Virus record (IMG/VR): IMGVR_UViG_3300033273_000833
Coordinates: 62,001 to 126,000 of that record
DNA from: a virus
Strand: one strand, 5' to 3'
Length of the DNA stretch: 64,000 nucleotides
How positions within the stretch are numbered: position 1 is the stretch's first letter; every line of letters starts with the position of its first letter. Below are positions 35,363-44,895 of this stretch, piece after piece. The translations under genes and the position numbers were made by a program. A model generated the notes under the pieces. The model saw nothing but the letters and a program-made list of their open reading frames with translations. It was not told where the DNA came from and did not search any database.

Positions 35363-36060
35363 AAATAAAAAACGTTATATTATGCGGAACAAACTGGGCA
35401 GGCTGCAAAGCCTTAGAGATCCTGCATTCGAGAAAAGATGTAAATCTATATGTTTATACAGAGCGAAGACCTTATTATATTAATGATATGGAAAACTACT
35501 GTAAAAAATTAAAAATAAATTATTCTTTAGAAAAAATTAAAAAAGAGAACCTTCCTTTTAATCCAGACATAGTGATTTCAGTATATTACTCTTATATCAT
35601 TCCAGCGGAGGTATTGACAAAAAACAGCTTCAATCTCCATCCGTCGTTATTGCCAAAATACAGAGGTTGTAGCAGTCTAACTTGGGCTTTAATAAATGGA
35701 GACAAAGAAGCTGGCTTTACATATCACTTCATGAATGAAAAAATCGATGACGGTAAAATAATTCTTCAAGAAAGAGTATTAATAGAGGAATTTGATACTC
35801 AAGAAACCTTATATCAAAGAACAATGTTTGAAGCCTTAAAATTTTTCAATAAAGTGTTATCGTTAATTGAAAATGGTTACGCAGGCTCAGAACAAAAAGG
35901 AACTATAACATATAATAAAAGAGGCTGCCCTCATAGCGGAGAAATAGATGAATCCTGGGCCATTGACAAAAAAGAGCGTTTTATAAGAGCCATGATATAC
36001 CCTCCTTTAAAATGTGCAACATATAAAGGGAAAGAAATTAAGTCGATAAATGAACTTTAA
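35359..36060 (+). CDS. Sugar N-formyltransferase (Fmt-type fold)
   Basis: A 233-residue enzyme with the formyltransferase core NLHPSLLPKYRGCSSLTWAL, TYHFMNEKIDDGKIILQ. Asn and His of NLHPS and Asp of DDGKI form the expected catalytic set for 10-formyl-THF transfer. It lacks the tRNA-binding C-domain of Met-tRNA formyltransferase. Next to an aminotransferase and gmd, it probably formylates a 4-amino sugar, as WbkC does in Brucella. Confidence 0.8.
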   Translation: MKIKNVILCGTNWAGCKALEILHSRKDVNLYVYTERRPYYINDMENYCKKLKINYSLEKIKKENLPFNPDIVISVYYSYIIPAEVLTKNSFNLHPSLLPKYRGCSSLTWALINGDKEAGFTYHFMNEKIDDGKIILQERVLIEEFDTQETLYQRTMFEALKFFNKVLSLIENGYAGSEQKGTITYNKRGCPHSGEIDESWAIDKKERFIRAMIYPPLKCATYKGKEIKSINEL

Positions 36061-36106
36061 ATTTTAAAATTATGGAAATAAATAAATTTAACTATATAAT
36101 AATATT

Positions 36107-36415
36107 ATGGCAGATACAATAGGCAGTTTAATAGATAAATTAATTACAGCTGATCTTAAAATGTGGAATAATCAAGAGATTTATTACGCAATTAGGCACA
36201 TGGATTTCGATCAATTCAAAAAAGAATACTTGTCTAACGAAAAAGATCAAGAAGCGATCTTTAATTGTTTCAAAAAAGTTGCAGACCTTAATGTTCAAAG
36301 AAATTCAATTATCGATGAGATAGATGAAAAAATCATAGACATTATAAAATCTGGCTTATCTGGAAAAGATTTAGATGACGGAAAGTTTATTCAACGAAAA
36401 CACAAAACTTATTAA
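36107..36415 (+). CDS. DUF4254-like protein
   Basis: A 102-residue helical protein: IGSLIDKLITADLKMWNNQE matches the opening of DUF4254 proteins found in LPS/polysaccharide gene clusters. TATAAT (36095-36100) lies 6 bases before ATG 36107, without a good -35. Function unknown. Confidence 0.6.
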   Translation: MADTIGSLIDKLITADLKMWNNQEIYYAIRHMDFDQFKKEYLSNEKDQEAIFNCFKKVADLNVQRNSIIDEIDEKIIDIIKSGLSGKDLDDGKFIQRKHKTY

Positions 36416-36445
36416 ACAAATATCAGTCGAATTTAGAGGCAGACA

Positions 36446-37579
36446 ATGATACCAATTTACAAGCCTTATTTACCTCCCAATAGCCTGCGATATGCGCACG
36501 AAGCTATAGATTCTGGCTGGATATCTTCTCAAGGAAAATACGTCTCTCAGGCAGAAGATATGGTTAAAGAAAAAAATCAATCTAAATTCGCCCTCTTAAC
36601 CAATAGCGGAACTTCTGCGACCCATTTACTTTCTATAGGCCTAAAGCACAAATACCCTGACATAGATACATTGATTGTTCCAAACGGCGTATATGTTGCC
36701 GCGTGGAATAGCTTCATGATGTCAGAAGATTATATTTTTAGAGTTGCCGAAATGAATCCAGACACCTGGAACTCAAACTATATTGACGCAATACATGCAG
36801 AGCATAACCTAAAAGACATTATACCTCATTTAGATCACGCAAGAATGATCGGCGTTCTCGTCGTTCACAATCTTGGGAATATAGTGAATGTACCTAAAAT
36901 TCAAAACAGCATTCGCAATTGGAGTAATCGTACCATTTTTGTTGAAGATAATTGCGAGGGTTTTTTAGGTTCATACAACAACACCTTAAGCGGTAACGCT
37001 TCATTACTTTCTTCTGTCTCTTTTTTTGGAAATAAAACCATAACAAGTGGCGAGGGCGGAGCAGTTTTCACTAATGACGAAGAATTATTTGAGCACCTCA
37101 ACTCCGTTAAAAATCAAGGAAACTGTTCTGGTAATTATATTTTCAATAAATTAGGTTACAATTATCGCATGACCAATGTTCAAGCTGCCATACTCCTAGG
37201 GCAACTAGAAATCTTAGATGAAATATTGGAAAAAAAGCGGACAATATTCAATACTTATAAACAAGAATTATGCATGGTTGATGAAATAGATTTTCAGGAA
37301 GCCGAAGTAGATACATCACATTCAAATTGGATGTTTTCTATAAAATGCAAATTAAAATCAGCAGCAGATTTACAATTAAATTTATACAGAAACAAGATTG
37401 ACTCACGCAGTATGTTCCCTCCAATAAATCAACACAAACACTTAAGTCAACATGCTCATGACTGCGTCGCAGATGAGCTATGGAGGAGCGTTTTAATGCT
37501 GCCCAGTTACCCTGAATTAACAAAGCCTGAAGTTGTATGCATTTGCAAACATATTAAAAATTATTTTAAAAAGAATTAA
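36446..37579 (+). CDS. DegT/DnrJ/EryC1/StrS aminotransferase, perosamine-synthase-like
   Basis: A 377-residue PLP enzyme. It has IPIYKPYLPPNS, the DSGWISSQGKYV start, TNSGTSATHLLSIGL, VEDNCEGFLG and SFFGNKTITSGEGGAVFTND, in which the Lys forms the Schiff base. The GNKTITSGEGG form is typical of GDP-perosamine synthases. With gmd downstream supplying GDP-4-keto-6-deoxymannose and the formyltransferase upstream, GDP-(N-formyl)perosamine is the likely product. Other 4-keto sugars remain possible. Confidence 0.8.
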   Translation: MIPIYKPYLPPNSLRYAHEAIDSGWISSQGKYVSQAEDMVKEKNQSKFALLTNSGTSATHLLSIGLKHKYPDIDTLIVPNGVYVAAWNSFMMSEDYIFRVAEMNPDTWNSNYIDAIHAEHNLKDIIPHLDHARMIGVLVVHNLGNIVNVPKIQNSIRNWSNRTIFVEDNCEGFLGSYNNTLSGNASLLSSVSFFGNKTITSGEGGAVFTNDEELFEHLNSVKNQGNCSGNYIFNKLGYNYRMTNVQAAILLGQLEILDEILEKKRTIFNTYKQELCMVDEIDFQEAEVDTSHSNWMFSIKCKLKSAADLQLNLYRNKIDSRSMFPPINQHKHLSQHAHDCVADELWRSVLMLPSYPELTKPEVVCICKHIKNYFKKN

Positions 37580-37588
37580 TGAAATCCA

Positions 37589-38851
37589 ATGAATAGTAAA
37601 TTAATTATACCAAAAGCTTGTTTCGAGAAGCAATTTGGTTTTTGCCTCATCAATCATGACGACAAAAAAGCTTACCGTTTTGTAACAAAAGAATGTTCGA
37701 ATTTTTTGAAATCTAATGCTTACCAATCTAAATCTTCGGATTTATGGATTCAAGCTAAACATATAAACCAGAAAGAAATAGACTATCCCCATCAACCTAA
37801 TCTTGAACTATTCGAGGTTGATTATGTCCAAAATGTATTTTATTGGACTGAAATGTCATTTTTTGATATCAAAAAAAGCTTGATTAAATTGTGTGATATT
37901 TGTATTTTTTTAAGTGAAAACAACTATAGCATACAATCCCATTTATGGAATATTGTCCTTCAAAAAGGTGAGCCGATTTTAATTGACTTAGGGGATTTTA
38001 AACATGGCGCTAATAAATATTTTGTATTTGAAACAATAAGGAGTACTCTAAAAGAGCATTGCGAAGAACATCATTGTCCTAAAAATTTGCACGGGAAAAT
38101 TTGGATAAAAAACTATAAAGATATTTTGAGTAGAATTAATGATCTTCAAAATAATATTAATATATATCATGCCAGTGATTTATCGAAAAAATTGAAAGAT
38201 ATTATTTTGTCTATCGAAATTAATTTAGAGAAACATTATTGGGATAGCTATCCTGCACAAAAAAACATACCGAAAGACCGCAATGAAATACTTAAATACG
38301 CTCAAAATAATTCAGGCGCCAAAAGCTTGAATTTATGCAAAATAATTTCAAATGAAAAACCCAAAACTCTGATTGATATCGGATGCTCTAGAGGTCTGTA
38401 TTCTACATACGCTACTTTATCTTGTGAAGCAACTTGCACAGGTATAGATTATAGCCACGAGTTAGTTTCATCAGCTAACGAGCTTTCTAGAAACTTAAAC
38501 CTAAATAATAATTTTGCTTTCATAGATCTATTAAATCTAAAAAAATATGGATTTAAAAATGCTTATGAAAGTTTTTTAGAGCGATTTAGATGCGAAATGC
38601 TTATAGCCCCTGCTGTTATTCATCACTTGAATGGTCGGGGCGTTCTATTAAAGGATATCATTAACCAATGGTGCAAAATCACTTCTAATTGCTTGATGAT
38701 TGAATATATTAGCAAAGATACCCTTGGTAATGAAATAAGTTTGGATGCTATAAAAAACTACCTTGCTTTGAATAGATTTTCAGATATAAAAATTTTAGAT
38801 TCTAGTTCTGTAGACAGAAAATGGATTTACGCTAAAAAACTTTTAAATTAA
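37589..38851 (+). CDS. NoeA-like protein: kinase-like N-domain plus SAM methyltransferase
   Basis: A 420-residue protein. The N-half has SHLWNIVLQKGEPILIDLGD, like the HxDxxxxN...DFG loop of kinase-fold proteins. The C-half has TLIDIGCSRGLYSTYA (motif I) and IAPAVIHHLNG. This pairing is seen in NoeA-type proteins of nodulation and polysaccharide clusters. It probably methylates a sugar or glycan. It stands alone between the aminotransferase and gmd. Confidence 0.6.
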   Translation: MNSKLIIPKACFEKQFGFCLINHDDKKAYRFVTKECSNFLKSNAYQSKSSDLWIQAKHINQKEIDYPHQPNLELFEVDYVQNVFYWTEMSFFDIKKSLIKLCDICIFLSENNYSIQSHLWNIVLQKGEPILIDLGDFKHGANKYFVFETIRSTLKEHCEEHHCPKNLHGKIWIKNYKDILSRINDLQNNINIYHASDLSKKLKDIILSIEINLEKHYWDSYPAQKNIPKDRNEILKYAQNNSGAKSLNLCKIISNEKPKTLIDIGCSRGLYSTYATLSCEATCTGIDYSHELVSSANELSRNLNLNNNFAFIDLLNLKKYGFKNAYESFLERFRCEMLIAPAVIHHLNGRGVLLKDIINQWCKITSNCLMIEYISKDTLGNEISLDAIKNYLALNRFSDIKILDSSSVDRKWIYAKKLLN

Positions 38852-38906
38852 AATATATAAAATATATCGGTTTAAAAACCTTAATTGTGTAATATAATTT
38901 TATAGA

Positions 38907-39959
38907 ATGAAGAAAATTATCATAACAGGAGTAACAGGTCAAGACGGTAGCCACATGGTAGACTATCTCTTAAAATTATTTAACGAAGAGTTTGGTAAAA
39001 CAGACTACATGATATACGGATCGATAAGAAGGTTAAGTGTCAAGAATCATGAAAACATTTTACATCTAGAAGATGAGCCTAGATTTCAGTTAATTGACAT
39101 GGATCTAAATGATCCTCACAGTATTCGTGACGTGGTCATCGATATTCAGCCTGATTACTTTATTAACTTTGCGGCTCAATCCTTTGTGGCAGGAAGCTGG
39201 AAATATCCAATACAAACGTGGGACACTGATGCAGATGCCGTTCTTCATATTTTAGAATCAATTCGTAGATTTGCACCAAATTGTAGATTTTATAATGCTG
39301 GATCATCTGAAGAATTTGGAGATGTCATTTATAGCCCTCAAGACGAAAAGCATCCACTTCGCCCTCAATCTCCTTATGGAGCTGCAAAATGTGGTGCTAG
39401 GCATATAGTCAGAGTCTATAGAGAATCTTATGGTCTATATGCAGTTCAAGGCTGGTTATTTAATCATGAAGGAACTCGCAGAGGACTTGACTTTGTAACT
39501 CGAAAAATTACTCATACTATCGCTAGAATTAAAATTGCTCTTGAAAATAACAAACCCCTACCAATTCTTAAACTTGGAAACTTAGAGGCTAAAAGAGACT
39601 GGAGTGACTCAGAAGATTTTATGGAGGGAGTATGGTTAATGCTAAATCAAGACGCTCCTAAAAATTATGTTCTAGGAAGCGGTGAAATGTTTACTGTTAG
39701 GGAGTTTTTAAATATTTGCCTTAAATATGCTGGTATTGAGTTTGAAACTAGAGGCTCTAATGATTCCGAAGAATATTATACAAAAGAAGGTGCTCTATTT
39801 TTTCAGGTAGATCCTAAATTTTATCGACCTGCAGAAGTTCATGAGCTGTGTGGAGATCCATCTCTTGCTGAAAAAGAATTAGGCTGGGTAAGAAAAACTT
39901 CATTCGAAGCCTTAGTAAAAAAGATGTACGACAATGACTACCAATTACTCAATCACTAA
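38907..39959 (+). CDS. gmd: GDP-mannose 4,6-dehydratase
   Basis: A 350-residue extended SDR: ITGVTGQDGSHMVDYLLKLF (NAD loop), NFAAQSFVAGSWKYP, GSSEEFGDV, SPYGAAKCGARHIVRVYRES (catalytic Tyr-Lys), and FNHEGTRRGLDFVTRKI. It converts GDP-mannose to GDP-4-keto-6-deoxymannose. TATAAT (38893-38898) lies 8 bases upstream of the ATG, within a GTGTAAT element. It overlaps the next gene by 26 bases. Confidence 0.93.
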   Translation: MKKIIITGVTGQDGSHMVDYLLKLFNEEFGKTDYMIYGSIRRLSVKNHENILHLEDEPRFQLIDMDLNDPHSIRDVVIDIQPDYFINFAAQSFVAGSWKYPIQTWDTDADAVLHILESIRRFAPNCRFYNAGSSEEFGDVIYSPQDEKHPLRPQSPYGAAKCGARHIVRVYRESYGLYAVQGWLFNHEGTRRGLDFVTRKITHTIARIKIALENNKPLPILKLGNLEAKRDWSDSEDFMEGVWLMLNQDAPKNYVLGSGEMFTVREFLNICLKYAGIEFETRGSNDSEEYYTKEGALFFQVDPKFYRPAEVHELCGDPSLAEKELGWVRKTSFEALVKKMYDNDYQLLNH

Positions 39960-40908
39960 AGATTCAAAAATTTTCATCGCAGGCCACAGAGGAATGGTCG
40001 GCTCTGCGACATTAGATTGTCTTAAAGCTCAAGGCTATCAAAACATCGTAACTAAAAACAGGAAAGAGCTTGACTTAACAAACCAAAAAGATGTTGATTC
40101 TTTTTTTGAAAAGGAACAAATCAACATTGTTATTCTATGCGCGGCAAAAGTTGGAGGGATACTCGCCAACAATACTTATAGAGGAGATTTCCTTTATGAT
40201 AATTTACTCATTAGTGCAAACATTATTAAAGCCGCCCGAGATTGCTCTGTAGGTAAATTAATCAATCTAGGCTCGTCTTGCATTTATCCTAAAAATTCGG
40301 ATTTACCAATTAAAGAAGAAAGTCTTTTGAGCGGATTTCTAGAGTCTACAAACGAGCCTTATGCTATAGCTAAAATTGCGGGATTAAAATTATGCGAAGC
40401 ATTCTACCACCAATACTCTAGTAATTTTTACTCAATTATGCCATGCAATTTATACGGCGAAAGAGATAATTTTGACCTCAAAAGCTCTCACGTACTTCCT
40501 GCGTTTATTAACAAATTCCATACTGCAAAAGAAAGTGATTTAGATTTTGTTAAAATTTGGGGCTCAGGAAAACCTAAAAGAGAATTTTTGCATGTTAGGG
40601 ATTTGGCTAACGCTATACTGTTTTGCTTGGAGAATGTTGAAGCTGAAGACATATACAAGTACAATATTTCTCACTTGAATTGCGGTTCATCTCAAGAAGT
40701 TTCTATCCTAGAGTTAGCCAACTTGATTAAAAAAACTGTAAAATATAAGGGCGAAATCAGATTCGATAAATCGAAGCCAGATGGAACTTTTAGAAAAGTT
40801 ATGAACAATAATAGAATCTTCAAATTAGGCTTTTTACCTCAGATATCTCTCGAGGATGGGATTAAACAAACATATAATTGGTATATAAAAAATAATGAAA
40901 AAAAATAA
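39934..40908 (+). CDS. fcl: GDP-fucose synthase (WcaG/Fcl)
   Basis: A 324-residue SDR: IFIAGHRGMVGSATLDCLK, AAKVGGILANN, NLGSSCIYPK, EPYAIAKIAGLKLCEAFYHQ (catalytic Tyr-Lys), and MPCNLYGERDNF. These are hallmarks of GDP-4-keto-6-deoxymannose epimerase/reductase, which makes GDP-L-fucose from the product of Gmd. Coupled to gmd by overlap. Confidence 0.92.
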   Translation: MTTNYSITKDSKIFIAGHRGMVGSATLDCLKAQGYQNIVTKNRKELDLTNQKDVDSFFEKEQINIVILCAAKVGGILANNTYRGDFLYDNLLISANIIKAARDCSVGKLINLGSSCIYPKNSDLPIKEESLLSGFLESTNEPYAIAKIAGLKLCEAFYHQYSSNFYSIMPCNLYGERDNFDLKSSHVLPAFINKFHTAKESDLDFVKIWGSGKPKREFLHVRDLANAILFCLENVEAEDIYKYNISHLNCGSSQEVSILELANLIKKTVKYKGEIRFDKSKPDGTFRKVMNNNRIFKLGFLPQISLEDGIKQTYNWYIKNNEKK

Positions 40909-41818
40909 ATTTTTAGTAACTGGTGGAGCTGGATTCATTGGTAGTAATCTTGTTGACTTATTAATAGAAGAAGGTCACGAAGTAACTGTTGTGGATAATT
41001 TATCAACAGGCAAAGAGTCAAATTTAAACCCAAAAGCGAATTTTGAAATACTTGATATAAGTCATTCTTGCAATCAAGAAAAACTGACCAAGTTAATGGT
41101 TGGTTGTGATGGCGTTTTTCATCTTGCGGCTCTTGCCAGGGTTCAGCCTTCGATTGAAGACCCTAATGAATTTAATAAACAAAACGTTAATGGAACACTA
41201 AATGTTATTGTTGCTGCTCGCGACTCAAAAGTTAAAAGAGTGGTGTACAGCGCCAGCTCCGCCGCTTACGGGGACGCTGAAGTTTTACCTACTCCAGAAG
41301 ATTTCCCAACCGACCCTTTGAGTCCTTATGGTTTACAAAAATTAATTGGAGAACAGTATTGCAGAGTTTTTTATCATTGTTACGGTTTAGAGACTGTTAG
41401 CCTTCGCTATTTTAATGTTTTTGGGGAAAGGCAGTCTCTAGATAGTGGCGCTTATAAACTGGTTATGAGTGTATTTGCACAGCAAAGGCTGGAGGGAAAG
41501 CCTCTGACGATAACAGGAGATGGCGAACAGCGTAGAGATTTTACCTACGTTGGGGATGTTGCTAGAGCAAATCTTTTGGCAATGACTTCAGAAAATGTTG
41601 GAAGCGGAGAAGTTATTAATATAGGCTGCGGAGATAATCGTTCAGTAAATCAGCTCGCTGATCTTATGGGCGGGGAAAAAACATATATAGAAAAAAGGCT
41701 TGAACCTCAAGAAACCCTTGCCGACAACAGCAAAGCTAAAAAACTCTTAGAATGGGAGCCAACCGTGTCAATTGAAGAATGGGTTCCAAAATATAAAAAA
41801 TCCTTAAATATTGATTAA
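40895..41818 (+). CDS. NAD-dependent sugar epimerase/dehydratase (UDP-glucose 4-epimerase-like)
   Basis: A 307-residue SDR with FLVTGGAGFIGSNLVDLLIE (NAD loop), HLAALARVQPSIEDP, SASSAAYGDAEVLPTPE, LSPYGLQKLIGEQYCRVF (Tyr-Lys), and LRYFNVFGERQ. Substrate specificity cannot be read directly; WbpP- and GalE-type proteins look alike. It overlaps fcl by 14 bases. Confidence 0.85.
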   Translation: MKKNKFLVTGGAGFIGSNLVDLLIEEGHEVTVVDNLSTGKESNLNPKANFEILDISHSCNQEKLTKLMVGCDGVFHLAALARVQPSIEDPNEFNKQNVNGTLNVIVAARDSKVKRVVYSASSAAYGDAEVLPTPEDFPTDPLSPYGLQKLIGEQYCRVFYHCYGLETVSLRYFNVFGERQSLDSGAYKLVMSVFAQQRLEGKPLTITGDGEQRRDFTYVGDVARANLLAMTSENVGSGEVINIGCGDNRSVNQLADLMGGEKTYIEKRLEPQETLADNSKAKKLLEWEPTVSIEEWVPKYKKSLNID

Positions 41819-42051
41819 TGTCTGATAAATATACTGGCCCAAATGATTTTGACGAACAGACTGATGCATTCAGATTTGATTTAGATTCTTTAGTAGATAG
41901 ATATTTGCAAGAATTTGATATTAATGTCTTTACTATAGCAGGTGCATTGATGGAAAAAATCAAAGAAGTTTTAGGTGATGATATTGTATTCAATATAGAA
42001 GAGCCAGAAGAAGAGTCAGAAGAAGAGAATGACAATGATGATGAAATATAA
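41818..42051 (+). CDS. Small acidic protein, unknown
   Basis: A 77-residue protein starting on the last base of the epimerase gene, ending in a run of Glu/Asp (EEPEEESEEENDNDDEI). No family recognised. An acidic mimic of nucleic acid is conceivable but unsupported. Confidence 0.6.
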   Translation: MSDKYTGPNDFDEQTDAFRFDLDSLVDRYLQEFDINVFTIAGALMEKIKEVLGDDIVFNIEEPEEESEEENDNDDEI

Positions 42052-42057
42052 GGAATC

Positions 42058-42225
42058 ATGACAGAAAGGCAAAAAAAATATTTTGCAACCGAAAAAGGGA
42101 AAAAGTCTCTAGAAAAAGCTAGAAAAAAATATGACGAATCAGATAAAGAAAGACGCAAAGAGCAAAAAAGAGAGTATATGCGCAGAAAAAGAGAAAAAGA
42201 TCCAAATTATTGTAAATGGAAATAA
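42058..42225 (+). CDS. Small very basic protein, unknown
   Basis: ATG 42058 follows AAGGAATC and opens MTERQKKYFATEKGKKSLEK. The 55-residue protein is full of Lys and Arg (KEQKREYMRRKREKDP) and could bind nucleic acid. It follows an acidic gene by 6 bases and precedes the DUF1549 gene. Confidence 0.6.
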   Translation: MTERQKKYFATEKGKKSLEKARKKYDESDKERRKEQKREYMRRKREKDPNYCKWK

Positions 42226-42227
42226 AA

Positions 42228-42257
42228 TTGTGTAATTTGATAAAAATTACATATAAT
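42228..42257 (+). promoter_or_regulatory. Possible promoter before the DUF1549/DUF1553 gene
   Basis: TTGTGT (42228-42233), an 18-base spacer and TATAAT (42252-42257), 5 bases before ATG 42263. The -35 is weak and overlaps a GTGTAAT element (42230-42236). Confidence 0.5.
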
Positions 42258-42262
42258 ATATT

Positions 42263-44533
42263 ATGAAAATTCTAACTATTCTATTATTGTCATCAATTTT
42301 CTGCTTTGGTGATGTTCTTTATTTTAATAACGGAAAAGACCTAAAAGGCGATATTATTGAAGCGAACGCGACACACGCATTAATTAAAAGATCAAGCGAC
42401 TTGCAGTTATTTAGAATCGCTATCGATTCTTTAACAGAAGACAATCGGGCGTATATTAAAAACAATTTTGCACCCAGCCATGAAGCTCTACCTAAGTTCA
42501 ATAAACCCTTGTCTGATAAAGAGTTAACTACCCACTCCAAATACATTGATAGTTTAATTGAAACAAAATTAAGATCATACAATCTTAGGTCGAATAAAGA
42601 AGTTGATGATGCCACTTTTTTGCGCAGATCTTATTTAAAAATTATCGGCAGAACACCATCATTAACCGAAGTAGACTCCTTTTTAAATAGCAGAGAAAAT
42701 AATAAAAGATCTAAATTAATTGATCAATTACTAGGCAGCGAAGGCTATGTAAGCCATTGGTTTAATTTTTGGGCAGATATATTAAGAATAAAAGATCGAC
42801 TGAATAATAGAATATCTGGAGTGCCATACAAAAATTATGTAAAAGATTTTATATCTAATAATAGGCCTTACGATGAATGGGTAAGAGAGATGCTTTCCTC
42901 TTCTGGCCCATTATGGATAAAAGGCAATGAAGGAGTTAGTTATTTTGCTCGAGATGTAAATATGCCTCTTGACAGCATGGCTAATACAGTCCGAGTTTTT
43001 TTAGGTACTAGCCTTGAATGCGCTCAGTGCCATGATCACCCTTTTGATCGTTGGACACAAAAACAATTTTATGAAATGGCAGCATTTACGAGTGGGTCAA
43101 CCAATTTAAGAATAAAGAGTCCAGATAATTTAACTCAGTTAAACAGGCTAGTGAGGGACGAAAGAAAAAAACTAGAAGATTCAGATCAGCCTCAAAAATC
43201 AAGACAATTATCAAATGCTGTCAGAGATATCCAAGATATTCTGCAAACTGGTTTAACTAGTTTAGGAAATGGTAAGATAAATTTACCGAAAGATTATCAA
43301 TATAACAATGCAAAACCAAATGAAGTTTTATTAGGTAAAACAATTTTTGGAAAAGAAATCGATATCAAAACTAAAGCTCCTGACGCTGGTTCTAGAGAGA
43401 TTTACGCTAATTGGTTGGCTTCAGATTCTAACCCAAGATTTACCGCTGTAATTGTAAATCGTTTATGGAAAGAAGTGTTTGGGCTTGCCTTAATTGAACC
43501 TCTGGATAATATGTTCGACGATACTCTCGCAACTGATACAAAACTTCAGTTACATTTGGAAAAAGTTATGGTTGCATTAGATTATGATTTAAAAGAATTT
43601 TTGAGGATATTATATAACACAAAGACTTTTCAAAGACAATCTGTAGTTCGAGATGTAATACCTAAAGACAATAAAGATCAGTCTATGCCTGTAGATGTAA
43701 AATGGATCATAGCTGGACCAAATGTAGAAAAGCAATCTCAAGGAGCAATTCCATATTTCTATCAAGGGCCAATACTCGAAAGAATGAGTGGCGAGCAAAT
43801 CTGGGACTCTTTAGTCAACTTAACCTTTAATGATATAGACTCTAGAAAATTAGAGCAAAACACAAAAGGTTACCAGAATTACGAAAATTTTTCCGAAATG
43901 ACTGGAGAAGAATTGTTTGCAGACATAATGGCTAAAATTAATAAAACAGAAAAGCCAAAAATAGAGAAGAAGACTAAGTTTTCTGAACCTATCAACACCG
44001 ACTGCCCCATAAAGCCTGGGAGGGCAATTGATCCAACATTATTAGCTCTAAACGAAAACGGAGAAACTCTTGCGTTTTGTTGCGAATCTTGCGTTGATAA
44101 ATATAAATCCCAGCAGAAAGCTAGAGAACAAGAGTATAAGCAGAATTTTGTTAAAGATAGAAACTCTGTCAGAGCCTCTGAACTGCCTTCCCCTGCTCCG
44201 ATTGGTCACTTAATCCGAGAGTTTGGAGGTTCGGATAGAGAGCAGATAGAAAATGCGCATAAAAGCGCCTCTGCAACACAAGTATTAAATTTACTCAATG
44301 GGTTTGTAGAAACTAGATTATTAAAAAATAAAAACTTTGAAATTATTAAAGCAATTCAATCTCAAAAATCATTAAATGATAAAATAAAAGTTGGATATAA
44401 ATACATACTAAATAGAGAGCCTGACACTAAAGAGTTAAGAATTTTTTCTGACAATTTAAAAAACGCAAAAGAACCTTATAAAGAAATAATATGGACGCTA
44501 ATCAATACTCATGAATTCATGTTTATTAAATAA
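42263..44533 (+). CDS. Secreted DUF1549/DUF1553 protein (planctomycete/verrucomicrobial type)
   Basis: A 756-residue protein with a signal peptide (MKILTILLLSSIFCFG). A short DVLYFNNGKDLKGDIIEA segment precedes DUF1549: DATFLRRSYLKIIGRTPS, FWADILRIKDR, then LGTSLECAQCHDHPFDRW with a CxxCH motif. DUF1553 follows (NPRFTAVIVNRLWKEVFG, LALIEPLDNMFDD). A CPIKPG...FCCESCVDKY stretch between resembles YHS/TRASH metal-binding. Such proteins are common in Planctomycetota and Verrucomicrobiota, usually beside DUF1501 genes as here, and their biochemical role is unknown. Exceptional in a phage. Confidence 0.9.
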   Translation: MKILTILLLSSIFCFGDVLYFNNGKDLKGDIIEANATHALIKRSSDLQLFRIAIDSLTEDNRAYIKNNFAPSHEALPKFNKPLSDKELTTHSKYIDSLIETKLRSYNLRSNKEVDDATFLRRSYLKIIGRTPSLTEVDSFLNSRENNKRSKLIDQLLGSEGYVSHWFNFWADILRIKDRLNNRISGVPYKNYVKDFISNNRPYDEWVREMLSSSGPLWIKGNEGVSYFARDVNMPLDSMANTVRVFLGTSLECAQCHDHPFDRWTQKQFYEMAAFTSGSTNLRIKSPDNLTQLNRLVRDERKKLEDSDQPQKSRQLSNAVRDIQDILQTGLTSLGNGKINLPKDYQYNNAKPNEVLLGKTIFGKEIDIKTKAPDAGSREIYANWLASDSNPRFTAVIVNRLWKEVFGLALIEPLDNMFDDTLATDTKLQLHLEKVMVALDYDLKEFLRILYNTKTFQRQSVVRDVIPKDNKDQSMPVDVKWIIAGPNVEKQSQGAIPYFYQGPILERMSGEQIWDSLVNLTFNDIDSRKLEQNTKGYQNYENFSEMTGEELFADIMAKINKTEKPKIEKKTKFSEPINTDCPIKPGRAIDPTLLALNENGETLAFCCESCVDKYKSQQKAREQEYKQNFVKDRNSVRASELPSPAPIGHLIREFGGSDREQIENAHKSASATQVLNLLNGFVETRLLKNKNFEIIKAIQSQKSLNDKIKVGYKYILNREPDTKELRIFSDNLKNAKEPYKEIIWTLINTHEFMFIK

Positions 44534-44895
44534 TCCCATTTCTTATATTTAAATATATAAATCATATTGCTTTTAATATAAATCCACCCCAACTTTTCTG
44601 CATAAAAATACCCTTTTTTGTTGGGCATATTATAAACCCATCCTAATTTTTTTGAATATATCCAATCATTGCTTATTGATTTTTGATAAGTTCCATATAC
44701 CCTGCCAAGCCCCTTCATATCGAACCATATAGACTTAGGTTTTTTCTGGCATTTAGCCATCCATTCGCCAATATCTAAAGGTTCTCTATATTTAGCTTTT
44801 TTTTTACACCAATCACAATCATCCAGAAAATCATCTAATTCAACCCTAGCTCCTGTACAAACGCAAATCATTACAAAAATAAAGAAAAACCTCAC
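44509..44895 (-). CDS. Small secreted protein with LGW(I/V)Y repeats
   Basis: A 128-residue protein from GTG 44895 with an N-terminal signal-like segment (FFFIFVMICVCTGA), a cysteine pair (DWCKKK, then AKC), then repeats WIYSKKLGWVYN, YFYAEKLGWIYI. Similar LGW-type C-terminal repeats are frequent in Verrucomicrobiota proteins (recalled, not searched). It lies between, and opposite to, the two DUF genes. Confidence 0.6.
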   Translation of the reverse strand: MRFFFIFVMICVCTGARVELDDFLDDCDWCKKKAKYREPLDIGEWMAKCQKKPKSIWFDMKGLGRVYGTYQKSISNDWIYSKKLGWVYNMPNKKGYFYAEKLGWIYIKSNMIYIFKYKKWDYLINMNS

